Positions 46,294-58,443 are shown, counted from the first letter of the stretch. The stretch is DNA of 64,000 nucleotides from Cryptomeria japonica (GCF_030272615.1 NW_026729310.1:1-64000); one strand, 5' to 3'. A program made the numbers and translations. The notes: generated from the sequence alone by a model not told the origin.

Positions 46294-46839
46294 CATAAGT
46301 GAATTTTTTTTTTGATGACCTTTGATGATCATATATATTATTATAATAGAGTTTTGAGGCAAACAATGTATGTGTTGTATTTACAATGATATTTGTCACT
46401 TGAACCATAGTATCAAGAGTAGTTTCATGATCAGGAGAACTTATTCAACAATTTATCTTTTCTTTGTTCCTTTCAAAAATTAGTGGAGATTTGCATCTTG
46501 CCCTAGGATCATGTGTCTCATCCTACAAGTCTACTATACATTTCCCTATGGTTGTACACCTTATCCTGCAAGTCCAAATTAGGACTAGCAAGATTCCTTG
46601 GGCTTGTGTCTAAAACATTGTATTATGTTATTCATATAGTGTGTGATTCTCACTATGGTTTTTCCCATATTGGATTTTCCATGTTAAAATTTGGAGTTTA
46701 TGTGTTTGGTGTTATTGTTTCATCTTTCATTGGTGTTTAGTTGGTTAAAAATAATCGATAAGTGTCTGTGATAGAAAAAGTTTAAGGATTTTCTCAAGTC
46801 TAAGTCAATCCTCCTCTTAGTTTTGTGGTGTGTTCAATA
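46294..46839 (+). repeat. Copia 3' LTR, right part
   Basis: Continues the copia 3' LTR after the Tat-like insertion. It aligns with 5' LTR sequence from gatagagttttgaggc to the end: the last 16 bases tgtggtgtgttcaata match tgtggtgtttttgaca at 12 of 16 positions without a gap. Confidence 0.85.
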
Positions 46840-46899
46840 GTATATTAATCAAGTTAGTATGTAAAGTACAGCAGATATATCAAAAACAAAAATCATGAT

Positions 46900-47465
46900 A
46901 ATAATGAAATTGAACATGATTTTTTCAATGAGAGATTCATTGTTTAGTAATTTTAACAATACCAAGGTAAATTGAATATTATTCAAATGATCTTTGACTT
47001 ATTTGAATATTTATAGGGAACACCTAATCATCAAAAAATTTCTATAAAATTTGGTTTGAGTTATGTCTAATAGGTGTGTCAGATGAGGATCATGAATTAT
47101 GAACCCCACTCTTAATTTCAAAACATCTCTAGCATTAGATGGTACCCTTGTATTATCATTTCAATATTTTTCAACCAAAGATTTGATTTCAATATTCTAT
47201 TTCATGTTAGATCTTGGGAATAGACCACTAAAACTCCAACATTAGTTGATTGGATCATTGTCAATACTTTATCTTTTATTTTTCACTCTTACCAATTTTT
47301 TAGAATGTATATTCAAAATTCTTCTAATATTGCTTAAGATTCCTTTATCCAAAGTTATTTTATTAACTATAGCTATTATTATAGCTTGTTGTGTTGCATT
47401 CTAATCTTTAGATTGAATCTTGTTTCTAATAGAATCAATGCCACTTACAGTAGTATATATAGCAT
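46900..47465 (-). pseudogene. Transposase-like coding remnant, minus strand
   Basis: On the minus strand, from about 47465 downward: GIDSIRNKIQSKD, then NIRRILNIHSKKLVRVKNKR, NIEIKSLVEKY, NDNTRVPSNARDVLKLRVG and HDPHLTHLLDITQTKFYRNF. The order (..HRK.V..V..RR.., WW..ETRVSPN...V..., THFL..TQ.EFY..F) resembles an uncharacterised plant protein family that I associate with mobile DNA. Stops and frame breaks are common. Family identity is not certain. Confidence 0.45.
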
Positions 47466-47821
47466 ATATAAGTGATACAACTCTATTTTTTTGTTTCACA
47501 AAAATACCTTTTTCATCTCTTTTTTTCATTTTTCACATTCTCATCAATTACATCATGCTCGTTGACATTGAAATGATAGCTATTTTTTATAGAGAATATT
47601 ATTTGTATAATTTATTGGCATAGATTCTTGTCTGTCTACAAATAAATCTAACGAGGACGATTAACTAAAATATTAATTTCAATTTTCAAACAAATATTTT
47701 CATTTACACCAACACAAGGGATTTCATTTTCACTTTTTGTTTCTATAATTTTTACAATAATAGAATTGATCACAACATAAGTATATCCAAATTATTTTAA
47801 ATAAATAATTATCAATATCAT

Positions 47822-48195
47822 CTATATGTTTTCCATCTCATTCAAAGGTGGATTTGAAGATGTACTTGGATTTGTGCCTTTTGTCACATTTTCAATATCA
47901 TTGAAAGGTGGATTTAGAGGCATACCAAGATTTTTTTCTATAATAATATTATCTTCCACATTAACCTCTTTCATATTTAAATCATCTGCATCCATCCCAT
48001 TCCCCATGGTCTCTTCAATGTTTTTCTCTTCAATGATCATAGAACTATATGCATCAATTTTCTTCATTTCTTGAATCATCATTCTTCTATCTCTTTGAAA
48101 TTTTTCTTCCTCTCTATTTGCGTCGATTTCGTCAAGGGTCATGACCCTCCTTATTTCCTCTTTTGATGATGATTCGTTCCCATGATTACCAAATT
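47822..48195 (-). pseudogene. Possible exon upstream of the transposase-like remnant
   Basis: An open frame of about 124 codons after a TATATTTTAG acceptor-like site at 48196. It is acidic and charged: FGNHGNESSSKEEIRRVM, then DEIDANREEEKFQRDRRMM. It ends with two near-repeats of a PLNPPFNDIENV / SNPPLNEMENI phrase before the stop. It may belong to the same decayed gene as the remnant at 46900-47465. Confidence 0.35.
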
Positions 48196-49221
48196 CTAAA
48201 ATATAAATGAATGTTAATAATAAAAATCCTCCATTTTAATTCCTCTTCAAAACTACTCATGAAGTACATTTTGCACTTCACAATTGTTGTAATGGTTGAC
48301 TCCTTCCAAAAATAAATAGAATATCACATGTAAAGATCTTGTACAATAAAATACTCAAGAAAAAACTATAGAATATGAATTTGTCAACTATGCAATATTA
48401 GATACTTACTCGCAGTAAATTAATGGTGAGTCATTTTTATTAAAAAAAAAAATTAAAAGTTCAAAAATGAAATGATATCTTGTTTATGAAATGTGATCTA
48501 GCTTTGTATCCAAAATAGGATCTCATATCCTAAATACAATCTCATTATTTACAAAATATAATCTTGTTTCCTTTTGACCTATTATATTTTTTTTTTAAAT
48601 GTAATGGGATCATGTTTTTAGAATGAAATCTTGTTTCTAGAATAGGATCCCATTTTAGAAAAAATGTATTCTAGCCAATTTTTGTTGCTGGTTTTGAGTC
48701 AAAAAGAAGCTTGGGGAGTTGACTTTTAACTTTAGAGCTGCTTTGATTTGGAACTTGAAGATCATATCAATGTCACTTGAAAATAGTAGCGTTGGATATA
48801 CGTCTAATAACTTTTTTGTATAGTTTTTAATAAAATTAAAACCCATTATAGATGAGATTGTCAAGATTTTAAATATTTAAATTTTTTTACAATTGGATTA
48901 TTTTTTCTATTTTTCATGTATATTTTTTTATGAAACTAATCTATAAAATTGAAATACTAGGTTTTCCTTTTTTTTTAATCTTTTTATTGTCAACAATTTT
49001 TGAAAAAAAAAATATATGGCAACAATCTACACATAATTATTTTTAATTTGAAAAAAAAAATTTAAAAATAATAATTTTAGGTCTGCTTATGGTTGTCATA
49101 CATGAGGCGCTTTCAAAATAAAAATTAGGGTGAATAAAAAATTAATTATAAAATATTAAAAAAAATTAAAAAATAAAATCTTCAATAATCTTTAGTGTTT
49201 TATAGATCTTTTCCCAAGAGG
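48196..49221. other. Unassigned AT-rich spacer
   Basis: No gene recognised. Around 48470-48660 it has several variants of aatgggatc/gatctcat phrases, probably local low-complexity duplication. It ends at the 5' LTR of the next element. Confidence 0.5.
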
Positions 49222-49723
49222 TGTTAGTGTAGGTTTATATTTTCTATTATATTAAGGAATATTTATTTTTCCCACACATTATTAAGATTGCTTAGGTTAT
49301 ATTAGAATAGTTAGAATGAGGACATGTGGCATAATCTTGCACTCACACATGTCATTCACACCCACATTTGGGTGGTTGAATATTACACCCTCTTTTGGAT
49401 TTATTTGTGACCTCCCCATAACCACTTCTTTTCTTTACCTAAGTTGGCATAACCATGTACTTGCCATTTACCAAGTAGGTAAAACTCCCTCCTATTTTGG
49501 GCTACAAGGAGTTGTTACTCCTCTTGGTTTTATATGCCCATATTTCTCTATATAAACAATCCCTCACCACTTCTATGCTAAGTGTACTAAGAAGAGAAAA
49601 ATAGCTCAGATTGTGAGTCTAGTTCAGTGCTAGGAAAGTGTTGAGTTTTGTTCATCTTTGGATTCTTGTCTTGCTTTCCTTCCGTTAAATTGATCTTGGG
49701 TCGCTTCATGGATAAATTTAACA
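49222..49723 (+). repeat. 5' LTR of the gag-only copia
   Basis: Pairs with 61693-62192. A TATA box, TATATAAAC, lies at about 49549-49557 and is conserved in the 3' copy near 62020. Confidence 0.9.
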
Positions 49724-49734
49724 CGATATAAGAG
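49724..49734 (+). promoter_or_regulatory. Degenerate primer binding site
   Basis: CGATATAAGAG directly after the 5' LTR matches TGGTATCAGAG at 8 of 11 positions, so it is a decayed initiator-Met-tRNA site. Confidence 0.6.
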
Positions 49735-50414
49735 ATAGCTATGAGTTATGGGTTAGCAGACATTCAAAGATCTAGATTCAATTCATTCTTGAAAGTGTAC
49801 TATTCTTTATGTTGCATTTGATGATGTCTTGAAGAGTCATAAAATCTTCAAGGAATTATAGCTTCTAGGGGGTTCCTATTTCTTTATTAGCAGTGCAGTT
49901 GTTTTAGAAATTCATGGAGAAAATCTGAGCTCACCATGGAGTCCAGAGAAGCTAAGAAAGTTGGATTTACCTTTTGTTTCATCCAAATTGAACACCGGAT
50001 GCAAATTTGGTGAAGGTGTGAACCAGAGCTTTCATTGTTAGATCTAGAGGGTAGCTGATTTTATGAAGCATTTTGAGGCCAAACAGATAGTGCCATTGCA
50101 ATCAAAAGGCCCAAAAATGCTAAGATTGATAGTCAATTCATCAATTATTGTGACAGTCAAATTCAAAGGAAAAAATTTTTTGTAAATGAGCCCTATGGCC
50201 CATGTGCATAATATGGTACAAATTTGAATCATTATTAGAAAAAAAAAAAAAAAAAAATCCTGTATGAAAAAAATATCATTCAAAATATTTGTTATTATTC
50301 AAATTATTATGCAGGTTTTTTCCATTGAAAAAAAAAAAGGAAAAACTTTTATAATAAAAGTTTCTTCCTGAAAAATTATTTAAAAAAAATTAAAAAATAA
50401 AAAATTTCAAAGTA

Positions 50415-50442
50415 CCCGATAGGGTACATAGACCCTATCGGG
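50415..50442 (+). other. Perfect 11-bp hairpin in the leader RNA
   Basis: CCCGATAGGGT, loop ACATAG, ACCCTATCGGG. It lies about 690 bp after the 5' LTR and 680 bp before gag, in otherwise AT-rich leader. Possible packaging, dimerisation or structural role. Confidence 0.75.
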
Positions 50443-51119
50443 CTCGTATGGAAGACCACCTACAACAGGGTATGTGGTATAGCTATGGGTATTAATCCTT
50501 GTGCATTTACCACCTTGGCCTTGCATCAGCATCAACCTCAATCTTCATGCCAAGGAATTTAGAGGTGGTTGATTTTTTTGCAAATTTGGTGACTCCTCAT
50601 CGTTGTGATTTTTAAAATCTACCTCAACTTCAAAGTGCAATATCTCAAGCATATAGAGGCGTTTTTCAGCACAATTTTTTTTATTTGGGGCATAATTTTG
50701 CACTCTTCGTATTGGAGCTATTATTTTTTTCTCAAGTGATCCTTATTTTCTAGAAACCAAGTTTTCTCACTAGATCTGAAGGACAATCCTCATTTTTTCA
50801 ACTTCAAACGTATGTAACTTTCACATATGCCCTCAAATCGAGGTGATTCTTTTTTTGAAAGTTGATATTTTTTTTAGAACTACATATTGGTGCTAGTTTA
50901 ATATTCTCATATTAAGATTTAATTATACTTTTAACATTTGAATCCACATTTGGACATTGTAAAACTCTACAAAACAACTCCAGCATTGTAAATGCACTGA
51001 TTTATAAAGTGCCAAAATCATTTTTTCTTTGGGTGATTCTTGATTGAGTAAAAAAGGGGGTCTCTCTTGTTGTGTGTTATTTATGATCTTCTTACTTGTG
51101 CTCTTCTTTTCTTGGACCT

Positions 51120-51660
51120 ATGGATCATTCTAAAGCTCCATTGATAGCACCTTATAACTATGCAACTTGGCATTAACATGCATAGAATGCACTAATGTAG
51201 CTAGGGTACACTCTATATATTGAACAAAAAGTAGCTAAACCTATAGAGGATAAGGAAAATATAAAATGGATGCTTGAAAAAACTAAATCTCTTGGATGTC
51301 TTCGTAGTTATGTTTCCCTTGATTTAATGTTTCAGATTGAAGAATGCAAAACTTTACATGAAGCTTGGGAAAAGTTAAAAACATTGTATCGTACAACTGA
51401 TGAAGTAAGCGGTTACCAAATTGATAATGATTTGATGAACCTTGATCCAAATAACTTTCACAATATCTAGGATTTCATAACTAAGGTTAATGATTTGAGA
51501 GAACAATGTAAAGAATGTGGTATTGAGAAAAAGGACATTCAGTTGATCTAAAATATACTAAATAAATTGGGTCCTAGTATGCATCTTTTATATCTATCTT
51601 TTATACTCATAGGCTAACTATGGTATCGACTTATGTTAAGCATTCATTCCCATCTTTTTC
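51120..51660 (+). pseudogene. Gag of the gag-only copia, first part
   Basis: Starts MDHSKAPLIAPYNYATW, followed by YVSLDLMFQIEECKTLHEAW and EKLKTLYRTTDEV, a clear copia gag (UBN2) pattern, then DFITKVNDLREQCKECGIEK. Stops are present. The frame runs into element 2 at 51661. Positions 51465-51660 are present again after element 2. Confidence 0.85.
51465..51660 (+). repeat. Duplicated flank, left copy (196 bp)
   Basis: Same sequence as 59673-59869 with about ten differences. It is gag sequence of the host element, from atctaggatttc to catctttttc. Confidence 0.93.
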
Positions 51661-52876
51661 TTGGAAGACTAATGTACTGAGAGGGGAGGGGTGAATCAGT
51701 ACTTCAAAAATTTTCTTGAAAAATAGTTTTACTGATAAACACAAACTATGTATTGCTAATCTCAAAGATATAAAATACTGAAACATAATCATAAAGATAA
51801 CATGCATCAAAATATCACTCCATAACACAATGATTTTTGGTCACACAAAAACTCTTGGTTAGAGAGAAAAATTGCGGTGGGGATGGCACCCACAACTCCA
51901 CTACTGCAGTAATCAAGATTGCTCGATTAGACCTACATGTTTAGCCATTTCTGATAGCTTACCTTGTTAGGAGTATAAAGATCTTTAGATCTACCTTGCT
52001 AAAGGATTTTACAAACACTTCTACAAAATGTTGTACGTGGTTAAAGGCTTTACAATTTATAGACTTTATTAGAGTCTTTTACCCTGTTAAAGGTTTCTAT
52101 TACAACTTAATATTTCAATCAAAATCTTTACAAAATATCTGCAACTTCACATCTGAAATGTTATAGCAGACTCTATGTGCTTAATATGAAATTACCTTTC
52201 TCATAGCATTCCTCGGTAATTGATAAATCAACTCGGTAACCACTTTTGTATTCTCTGTTCCTTAAACTATTCTCTGAAACCTTCTCAATAACCTGTGATT
52301 ATCTCTATCAATCTTATTCCTTCATGCTTGACTTAATCATTCCTTCATCTCTCTTCTCTTGATTGACCTTACATGTCACCTTCTTTTTCATGTACTCAAA
52401 TCATTCTATTTATATAGATCTCTGAGATGATGATTTGTTCATGCTTCGATCATACAAACATGTTTTATTGAATGAATAAACATAGAAATTATTTCATTGG
52501 ATATTCTTCCTCAAAATCATACAAAATCTTTAAATACAATTTCCTATGTAGTAACAGTTTCATCTTCTCGAATTATGTAACACGTTTCACATGTGTCCAG
52601 GTTCATTGAATCTAGTAACACGTTTTCACTCGATTTAGATTAACCTGGTATACCTTCTTTGCTGCTCGGTAAACATATAAACTTTACTCGGTAGACATTC
52701 TGCATATGTCTCGGTTCACAGCTTGGTGTGTATCAACTCGGTAACTTGTCTTTCTTCTGTAACCGACACTGGTGACCTTGGTGTTTACCGACTGGACGTT
52801 TTGGTAGTATTAACCGACTAGAGTATATAAAATGACTTTGGGCATAAAACTAATGACAACTTAGTTAATAGAAACA
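51661..52876 (-). repeat. Element 2, 3' LTR (13 bp missing at its outer end)
   Basis: Pairs with 58444-59672 at a few percent difference. The plus-strand left edge starts at ttggaag instead of tgttaggtcttacttggaag. It carries the GTACTGA/TCAGTAC hairpin at 51674-51702. Confidence 0.93.
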
Positions 52877-53147
52877 ATCTCCCCTTTTGACATTAGTTTG
52901 GTATGTTTGACAAAACTCCTTTCAAAGTCATAATACAAAATCTATATACTTGCAAAATAAACTGAAATGTCAGTATATACAATGTTCAAATACATACTCC
53001 CCTTATCAATATTCTGTACATAACTCAATGTTTCATGCTCTGTATTTCCATGCTCTTGATGTTACATTCCATGCTCCCCCTAACAATTTCAACTGTACAC
53101 TCAGATATTCATGCTCAGTCATGTGTTCAGTACACTCCCCCTTTTTG
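52877..53147 (-). promoter_or_regulatory. Element 2 polypurine tract and three upstream copies
   Basis: The true tract AAAAGGGGAGAT (52877-52888) abuts the LTR. Similar minus-strand strings lie at about 52991-53004 (AAGGGGAGTATGTA), 53071-53083 (TTAGGGGGAGCAT) and 53131-53147 (CAAAAAGGGGGAGTGTA). Multiplied polypurine tracts are typical of Sireviruses. Confidence 0.8.
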
Positions 53148-53184
53148 ACAAACATCAAAACTAGTTACCATTTGGTGGGGGCAA

Positions 53185-56100
53185 CTAATCAAAAATAGAT
53201 TTATACTTTGTACGAGCTTCTGTAAGAGTGTTCTTAAGTGCATCCTTGACACTTTCCAATACTGTAATCTGAGTTGTAATATCAGCTGATAGTGTGATCT
53301 AACCATCTAAAGTGCTTCCCTCTGCTTGAGTTGATAATTGGGTAGCTCAGTTGATCTACTCTTGAATTGATGACAAATGGGGAATATATAATGTTTGAAG
53401 AGTCATGATATCCATCCTTATTTTATGCTCTTCATTCTGAAGTTCTAACTGTTGAGCCATAAGTGTTTCTAGCCTTGAATAAAAATTTTGAAGAGAATTT
53501 GGCTCGATAGTCAATTTAGTTGAGAGATCGATGATCTCCTTTTCAATGACTTCAGCCTTATTCTTGATATCTTTGATAAAGAATGAGAATGTACATAACT
53601 TCTGGAATAAATAAATAATATGCTTGAGTTGAGGGGACAACTCAGCAATGAATTCAATAAGCTTTATTTTACCTATAGCAATTTCTTTCTGCACTTCTTC
53701 AATCATCTTGGTTGTTAGCTCTTTTTCCTTCAATTTGCTAAGGTATTCTGATGCTTCTACTCCTGATTTCTCCAATTGAGTGAGTAGTTCATCCAGTTGC
53801 ACATGGATGACAGCATCTTTATTGATGGTAGCTTCAGGTATCATATCTGTCAATAATGTTTTGACCTTCTGAAGTACTTGGTTCTTCTATTGTATTGCTA
53901 TCTATCTTTCCTACTCTGTTTTGGCTTTTCAAAGCTCACCAAATTCTATCAGTGCTTGCCCTTTAAATTTTGTTAGGTCAACATTCAGTAGCACAATAGG
54001 CTTTGACAAATCTACCTTAAAATTGTGTCGCTTTGCTTTCTTCTCCTTTGATGATGCCTTTGCCGATTGAATGGGTACAATGGCTTTGGAGACTTGACCT
54101 TCCTCAGTATGTTGCCCAGTAGAGGTAGCACTTTTGTCGGTCCCTGTAGCCTCTGTTGTATCCTTCGGTATTTCCTTGCTTGAAGTATCAGTGGCAACTA
54201 TCTCGGTGCTTGAAGGTACTTGAGAAGTTGGCTTGCTGGTGGCCTGAGAGGTAGGTTCATCTTGTTTAACCTTTGGAGCCTCTGTGCCTTCATCTGTGTC
54301 CTGAGGTTTCTCGGTTGAGACTTGTTGAGTGAGAAAAGGATAGGACTTGACCTGTTCCAAAACTCATTCACTTGACACAAGTTTGGCATAGGCATTTCCT
54401 TCTATCATTTCTCCATCATGTGCTTCAATGTCTATGACATCCTCATCTAACTGAATAGTGGAAGCAGGATCTTTCTTGGTGATGTCAACTATTTCATCTT
54501 CACCTTTTGGCTCTTCAGCTTGAATCCTAAATAGCTTCTTCCATTTCTCTTTGGTTTCATTTTCAACTTCTAGATATAGTCCATTCATTATTTTTAAGGC
54601 CCTTTGTTTTACTTGAAAATTTGTCTGGTAGTTTTTCAAGTGATCTTTTATTTCATCTACCGACATATCTGGAAAGAGATGTACCAAAACTCTTTCTCTT
54701 ATATGCTTCTCTGATTCCATAGCATACTTCCATCTATTATCAATATGTGAGTATAATGCTTCTGTAAGAAAACTAGTCACTTCCAATGGAACTACTCAGA
54801 ATTTGAGAAGTGTACTAATTACAGTATCTTCTATTTTCCTCTTCTCTTCATCTATCCTAGTATCATATTTTACATATCTAAATGACCCAAATCCACCATA
54901 TTCCTTCAATTTTGCACAAAAATTGTTGACACTATGTACATCTCCCTTTGTGCTTTTTACAATCTAGAATTTATTTGCATCTTCTGACTCGGTGTCACTT
55001 TCCAAAATTAATTTTCTATTCTTCTTTCTATAATTTTTTGTAACCTTAGGTATTTTTACATTCTTTTGATTCTTACCGGGTGACACAATAGATGATCTAG
55101 TGTTCAGTCGCTTCACTGGTGTGGTCGGTGATACCTTGGTTACATCCTATTTCTTTCTTTTCAAAATTTTGCCCTTTGGCAACTCGGTGCTCAGTGTAAT
55201 TGCTGCTTCTTGAGCTTCAAACTCTTCTTCGATTGAAAATTGATCACTCTTAGTAGGAGTGGAGGTATAACCTTCTCCAAAATTTTTAGTTAAGTCCTTG
55301 ATCATTCTTGTGGCTTTCCTGGCAGCCTTTGGTACAACTATGCTCATTTTTACTTTTTCTTTCACCTCTTCATAGGTGCCATATCTTTTCTCGGTAGCAT
55401 GCCTTGGGAGTGCTAAGAAGGCATCTATCTACTGTTGAGCAATGTCAAAATCTATTTCATAACCCATAGGTGGTAGTGATTGAGTCCTGGGTTCTACTGC
55501 GTTGACATAACAGTAGTCTGTATCCAACTCAAAACATATGGTATCCTTGTATTTTTCCACTAGCTGAGGTGGAATCTTGTACCTGTTATGCATCTTTTCT
55601 TGGAATTTGTTGAAGTAGTCATCCATTATCATATTGAAATTATCACCTAGCTGATTGATGAAATCATTTATTTTATGGGTGATAGGTCGGTGTAATTCCC
55701 AAACAACGTTACCGACTAATGGAAAGAATATCTAAAAATAGAAGAACATACACACTAGGAGTGACCCAAACTTTAGTGTGTTAGCAGTATTATTCTTCTT
55801 CAGTTTCCTAATTGTATTTAGATTTTCAAAAAGATTCTTCAACAACACTTCACATAAATCAATTTGCATACCCTTTTTAAAATTTTTGTAGGCCAAATCT
55901 ACAGCTGCACACTGTACACTATTTACTCTTGCTGACTAGAAGAAACAATAACGAATAACTCTAATAGAAAAATTAAGTTTTGCATCTGTCACATTGTTCA
56001 ACTTAAGACCTCTGCTATTAGACTCAACACCTGTTAATGTTATCAATTCCTTCTATGAAATCATTTTTTGTGCTCGGGCATGGTCAAATATAGGGTATCT

Positions 56101-56508
56101 GGTTATTATGTGAATAATCTCCTTGGTGATCTTGAAAGGTTGTTCCTCTAGCCACATAAAATTGTCATGTACTCAGCTCAAGACAAATTTGACCCATTGG
56201 GGTTTGAAGACTTGAGGACAGGTTAGGGCTTCGGTTAATCCCTTGACTTTGATATGCTCAAACTTGCTATCCAGATTTCCATCGATGCACAAATTATCAT
56301 ACATATCCTTAATCTCAATGTGACCTAGCTCATCAACTCTACACTTGGTATAAAATCTAACATCTTCAATCAATAGAACTCTATCAGGAATAAGAGAAAA
56401 TGTAGTTTTCTCATCAGGTTCGGAAGCCACTTTGAGAGGCAAGGTATATTTTAGTGTAGGCTTCTTAATGGTCTCTACTACAATAGGTTTCTAAACTTTG
56501 GGGGCCAT
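53185..56508 (-). pseudogene. Element 2 ORF2, about 1,108 codons
   Basis: One frame from ATG 56508 (MAPKV) to TAG 53185, with about a dozen in-frame stops and no frameshift seen. The N-terminal block matches element 1 ORF2 in order: VDELGHIEIKDMYDNLCID (element 1 IEELGDEEIKNMYKSVICD), then VHDNFMWLE, LKLNNVTDA, LKFGSLLVC, VEKYKDTICFELD and PRTQSLPPMGYEID. The centre is basic and S/T/E-rich. The C-terminus is a long coiled coil (for example LDELLTQLEKSGVEASEYLS). The centre and C-terminal half diverge in sequence from element 1 but keep composition and length. Function unknown; no enzymatic motif found. Confidence 0.85.
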
Positions 56509-57025
56509 TACAAACTGAAATTCTGCTTACAAAATAGCTTAGGGTTTCAAATAACCAGAAAATGCTTTCAACTTAGTAAATACTTTGCAAATAATCACAA
56601 CTTGACTTGATTGGTTAACTGCTGAAAATGTGGTTTTAGATTTGCTAAATACCTTGAATTCGCTCTAGAAATGTTTGATCGCCTTTATATTCGCTCTGCT
56701 TTGCTCTTTGAAAATTGGTAAGTGAAAAATGACCACGCTCAATACTTTTAATACCTCCTTTTGACCTTATCGGGATTCGTGAGGTTAGGTTAAATAGGCA
56801 TTAAATGTACTTGGTTTCCCTTTACCAGCTAACTCTCTTATTAGCTTTTTATTGACTAGACAGGCTTACTAGTTTTACCACTTCCTTGGTAAATCAAAAG
56901 ACTAGATAATTTTTTGAACTTGCTATTGCATCTTAGCTATGCAGATTTTGAATTTAAGTGCATGAATACATAGGAACTATTAAGATCTAACCTTTGAGAA
57001 TGCAGTCCCTCCATACCTTCATTTA

Positions 57026-58381
57026 CTAATCCGAAGTAGATGCACCTAACTCGGTAGGTAAGGTGCTTCCTTCATTGGTTGACACATTTTCCTTCTTTTT
57101 CCAAAATTTCTGCAATTTGCTTTTTATCTCCTCAATATCTCCTCTCGGTTGGTCTCTACAGTCTTTAGCTATGTGTCCAACTTTGTGAAAATGAAAACAT
57201 GCCATTCCTAGACTTCTCCATGATCTCTGGTTGTTCATTCCAAACCTTATCGTACAGTTTGCACTTATATGTCCATATCTTCCACAGCATTCACACCAAA
57301 TTCTTGTATTGTAATCCCATGGTACTGAAGTATATTGTCGATTGAGATTTGTGTCAGTTCGGTAGCTTCTAGTGTTTGTTCGATGTGGAGTCCTCATATA
57401 GTTTTTCTACTTAAACCAACATTTCTCGGTGTTGTGTCCATATCTATTGCAATTTTTGCAAAACCCTTTGTATTTTGCCTTCTAATAATTATTCACAGAC
57501 TTTGTTCTACATTGCTTAGATGTGTGACCATACTTATTGCAATTGTAACAATAATCATAAAACCTAGTAACATCTGATTGCTTACCTTTTCTGATCCGGC
57601 AAACGTTGGCAGTATGTCCTTGTTTTCCATAGTAGTTGCAAGTAGGCTTCTTGTCCTTGATGTTCTCTATGTTTCCAACTTGCTTGGATGATTCTCCTTT
57701 CTCGATAGTGTTGATCCTTTTCTTGGTAGAGTTGTTTCCTTTGTAACTAAGTCCTGCATTTTTGTTGGGTTTTCTCATATTCAGTTGCCCATCCAACATT
57801 TTTGATGCTTCATGGCTTTTCCTCAATGTTTCTTTTGACTTCTTTTCTGCTTCTAGTTCATCGGTCAATATTGATATTTCAGGTTTCAATGCTTGGTTCT
57901 CATTTTCCTTTAGTGTAGCTTCATGATATGCATAGTCCAATTGATCAAATAGATTATGTTAAACTACAGTCATCCTTGATATTTCCTCATTCTTTGTAGT
58001 CACCATTGCTTCTAGTTGTTATTTTTCTCCTTCTATAATTTGCTTATTATCTTCGGTTGTTCTCAATGCATCAAGATTTTCAGTCATCTGTGTGCTAAAA
58101 TACTCATGTTCCCTTCTCATTTCTTTTATCTGTTCACTAAGTGCTTTGTTCTTTTCTTTCAGTTCTGCAATCATTTCTTCAGATTCTTTTGATATGTTGT
58201 TCTCAGATGATGTCTCAATTTGTTCCACCAACTCTTGTGAGTCTTGTAAATCATCAGACAACCTTCTTCTGACTTTTAGTGATCTCTGCATTTGCCTCTA
58301 CATATCTGCAATCATTTGATTAGTATGATCCAATTCTTCTTGAAGCTTCACAATGCTGCGAGATTGTTTATAGCCTTCCAT
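57026..58381 (-). pseudogene. Element 2 gag-like ORF with five knuckle-like motifs
   Basis: ATG 58381, 47 bp past the primer site, to the stop at 57026; 452 codons in one frame with five internal stops. The first about 200 residues are coiled coil (MIAELKEKNKALSEQIKEMR). Knuckles follow: CNYYGKQGHTANVC (second Cys replaced by Tyr), CYNCNKYGHTSKQC, CKNCNRYGHNTEKC, CECCGRYGHISANC and CFHFHKVGHIAKDC (second Cys replaced by His). Three are canonical CCHC. The protein plan matches the gag-like ORF of element 1. Confidence 0.85.
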
Positions 58382-58428
58382 TGATAGGATCTTTCTCTTT
58401 AGGTTGTTAGACCCTTTATCAAGATTAT

Positions 58429-58441
58429 GGCTTTGATACCA
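58429..58441 (-). promoter_or_regulatory. Element 2 primer binding site
   Basis: TGGTATCAAAGCC on the minus strand, two bases after the 5' LTR. It differs by one base from the site of element 1; initiator Met tRNA type. Confidence 0.92.
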
Positions 58442-58443
58442 AT

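Larger units (their letters stand above)
20019..46839 (+). mobile_element. Old Sirevirus-like Ty1/copia element, interrupted by nested insertions
   Basis: Plus-strand element whose two LTRs are strongly diverged. Target copies gtatg (20014-20018) and gtata (46840-46844) match 4/5. The internal region 22768-29130 holds gag, protease-integrase (partly duplicated), RT and RNase H remnants in the copia order (integrase before RT). Integrase, RT and RNase H fragments resemble the Sirevirus/SIRE type, for example MIGGLLYLTISRLDIMYAFC. Multiple polypurine-tract-like strings near the 3' LTR agree. All coding parts are full of stops and frameshifts. Later insertions inside it are a TIR element, a solo LTR, a SINE and a 15.8-kb gypsy element. 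Confidence 0.88.
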
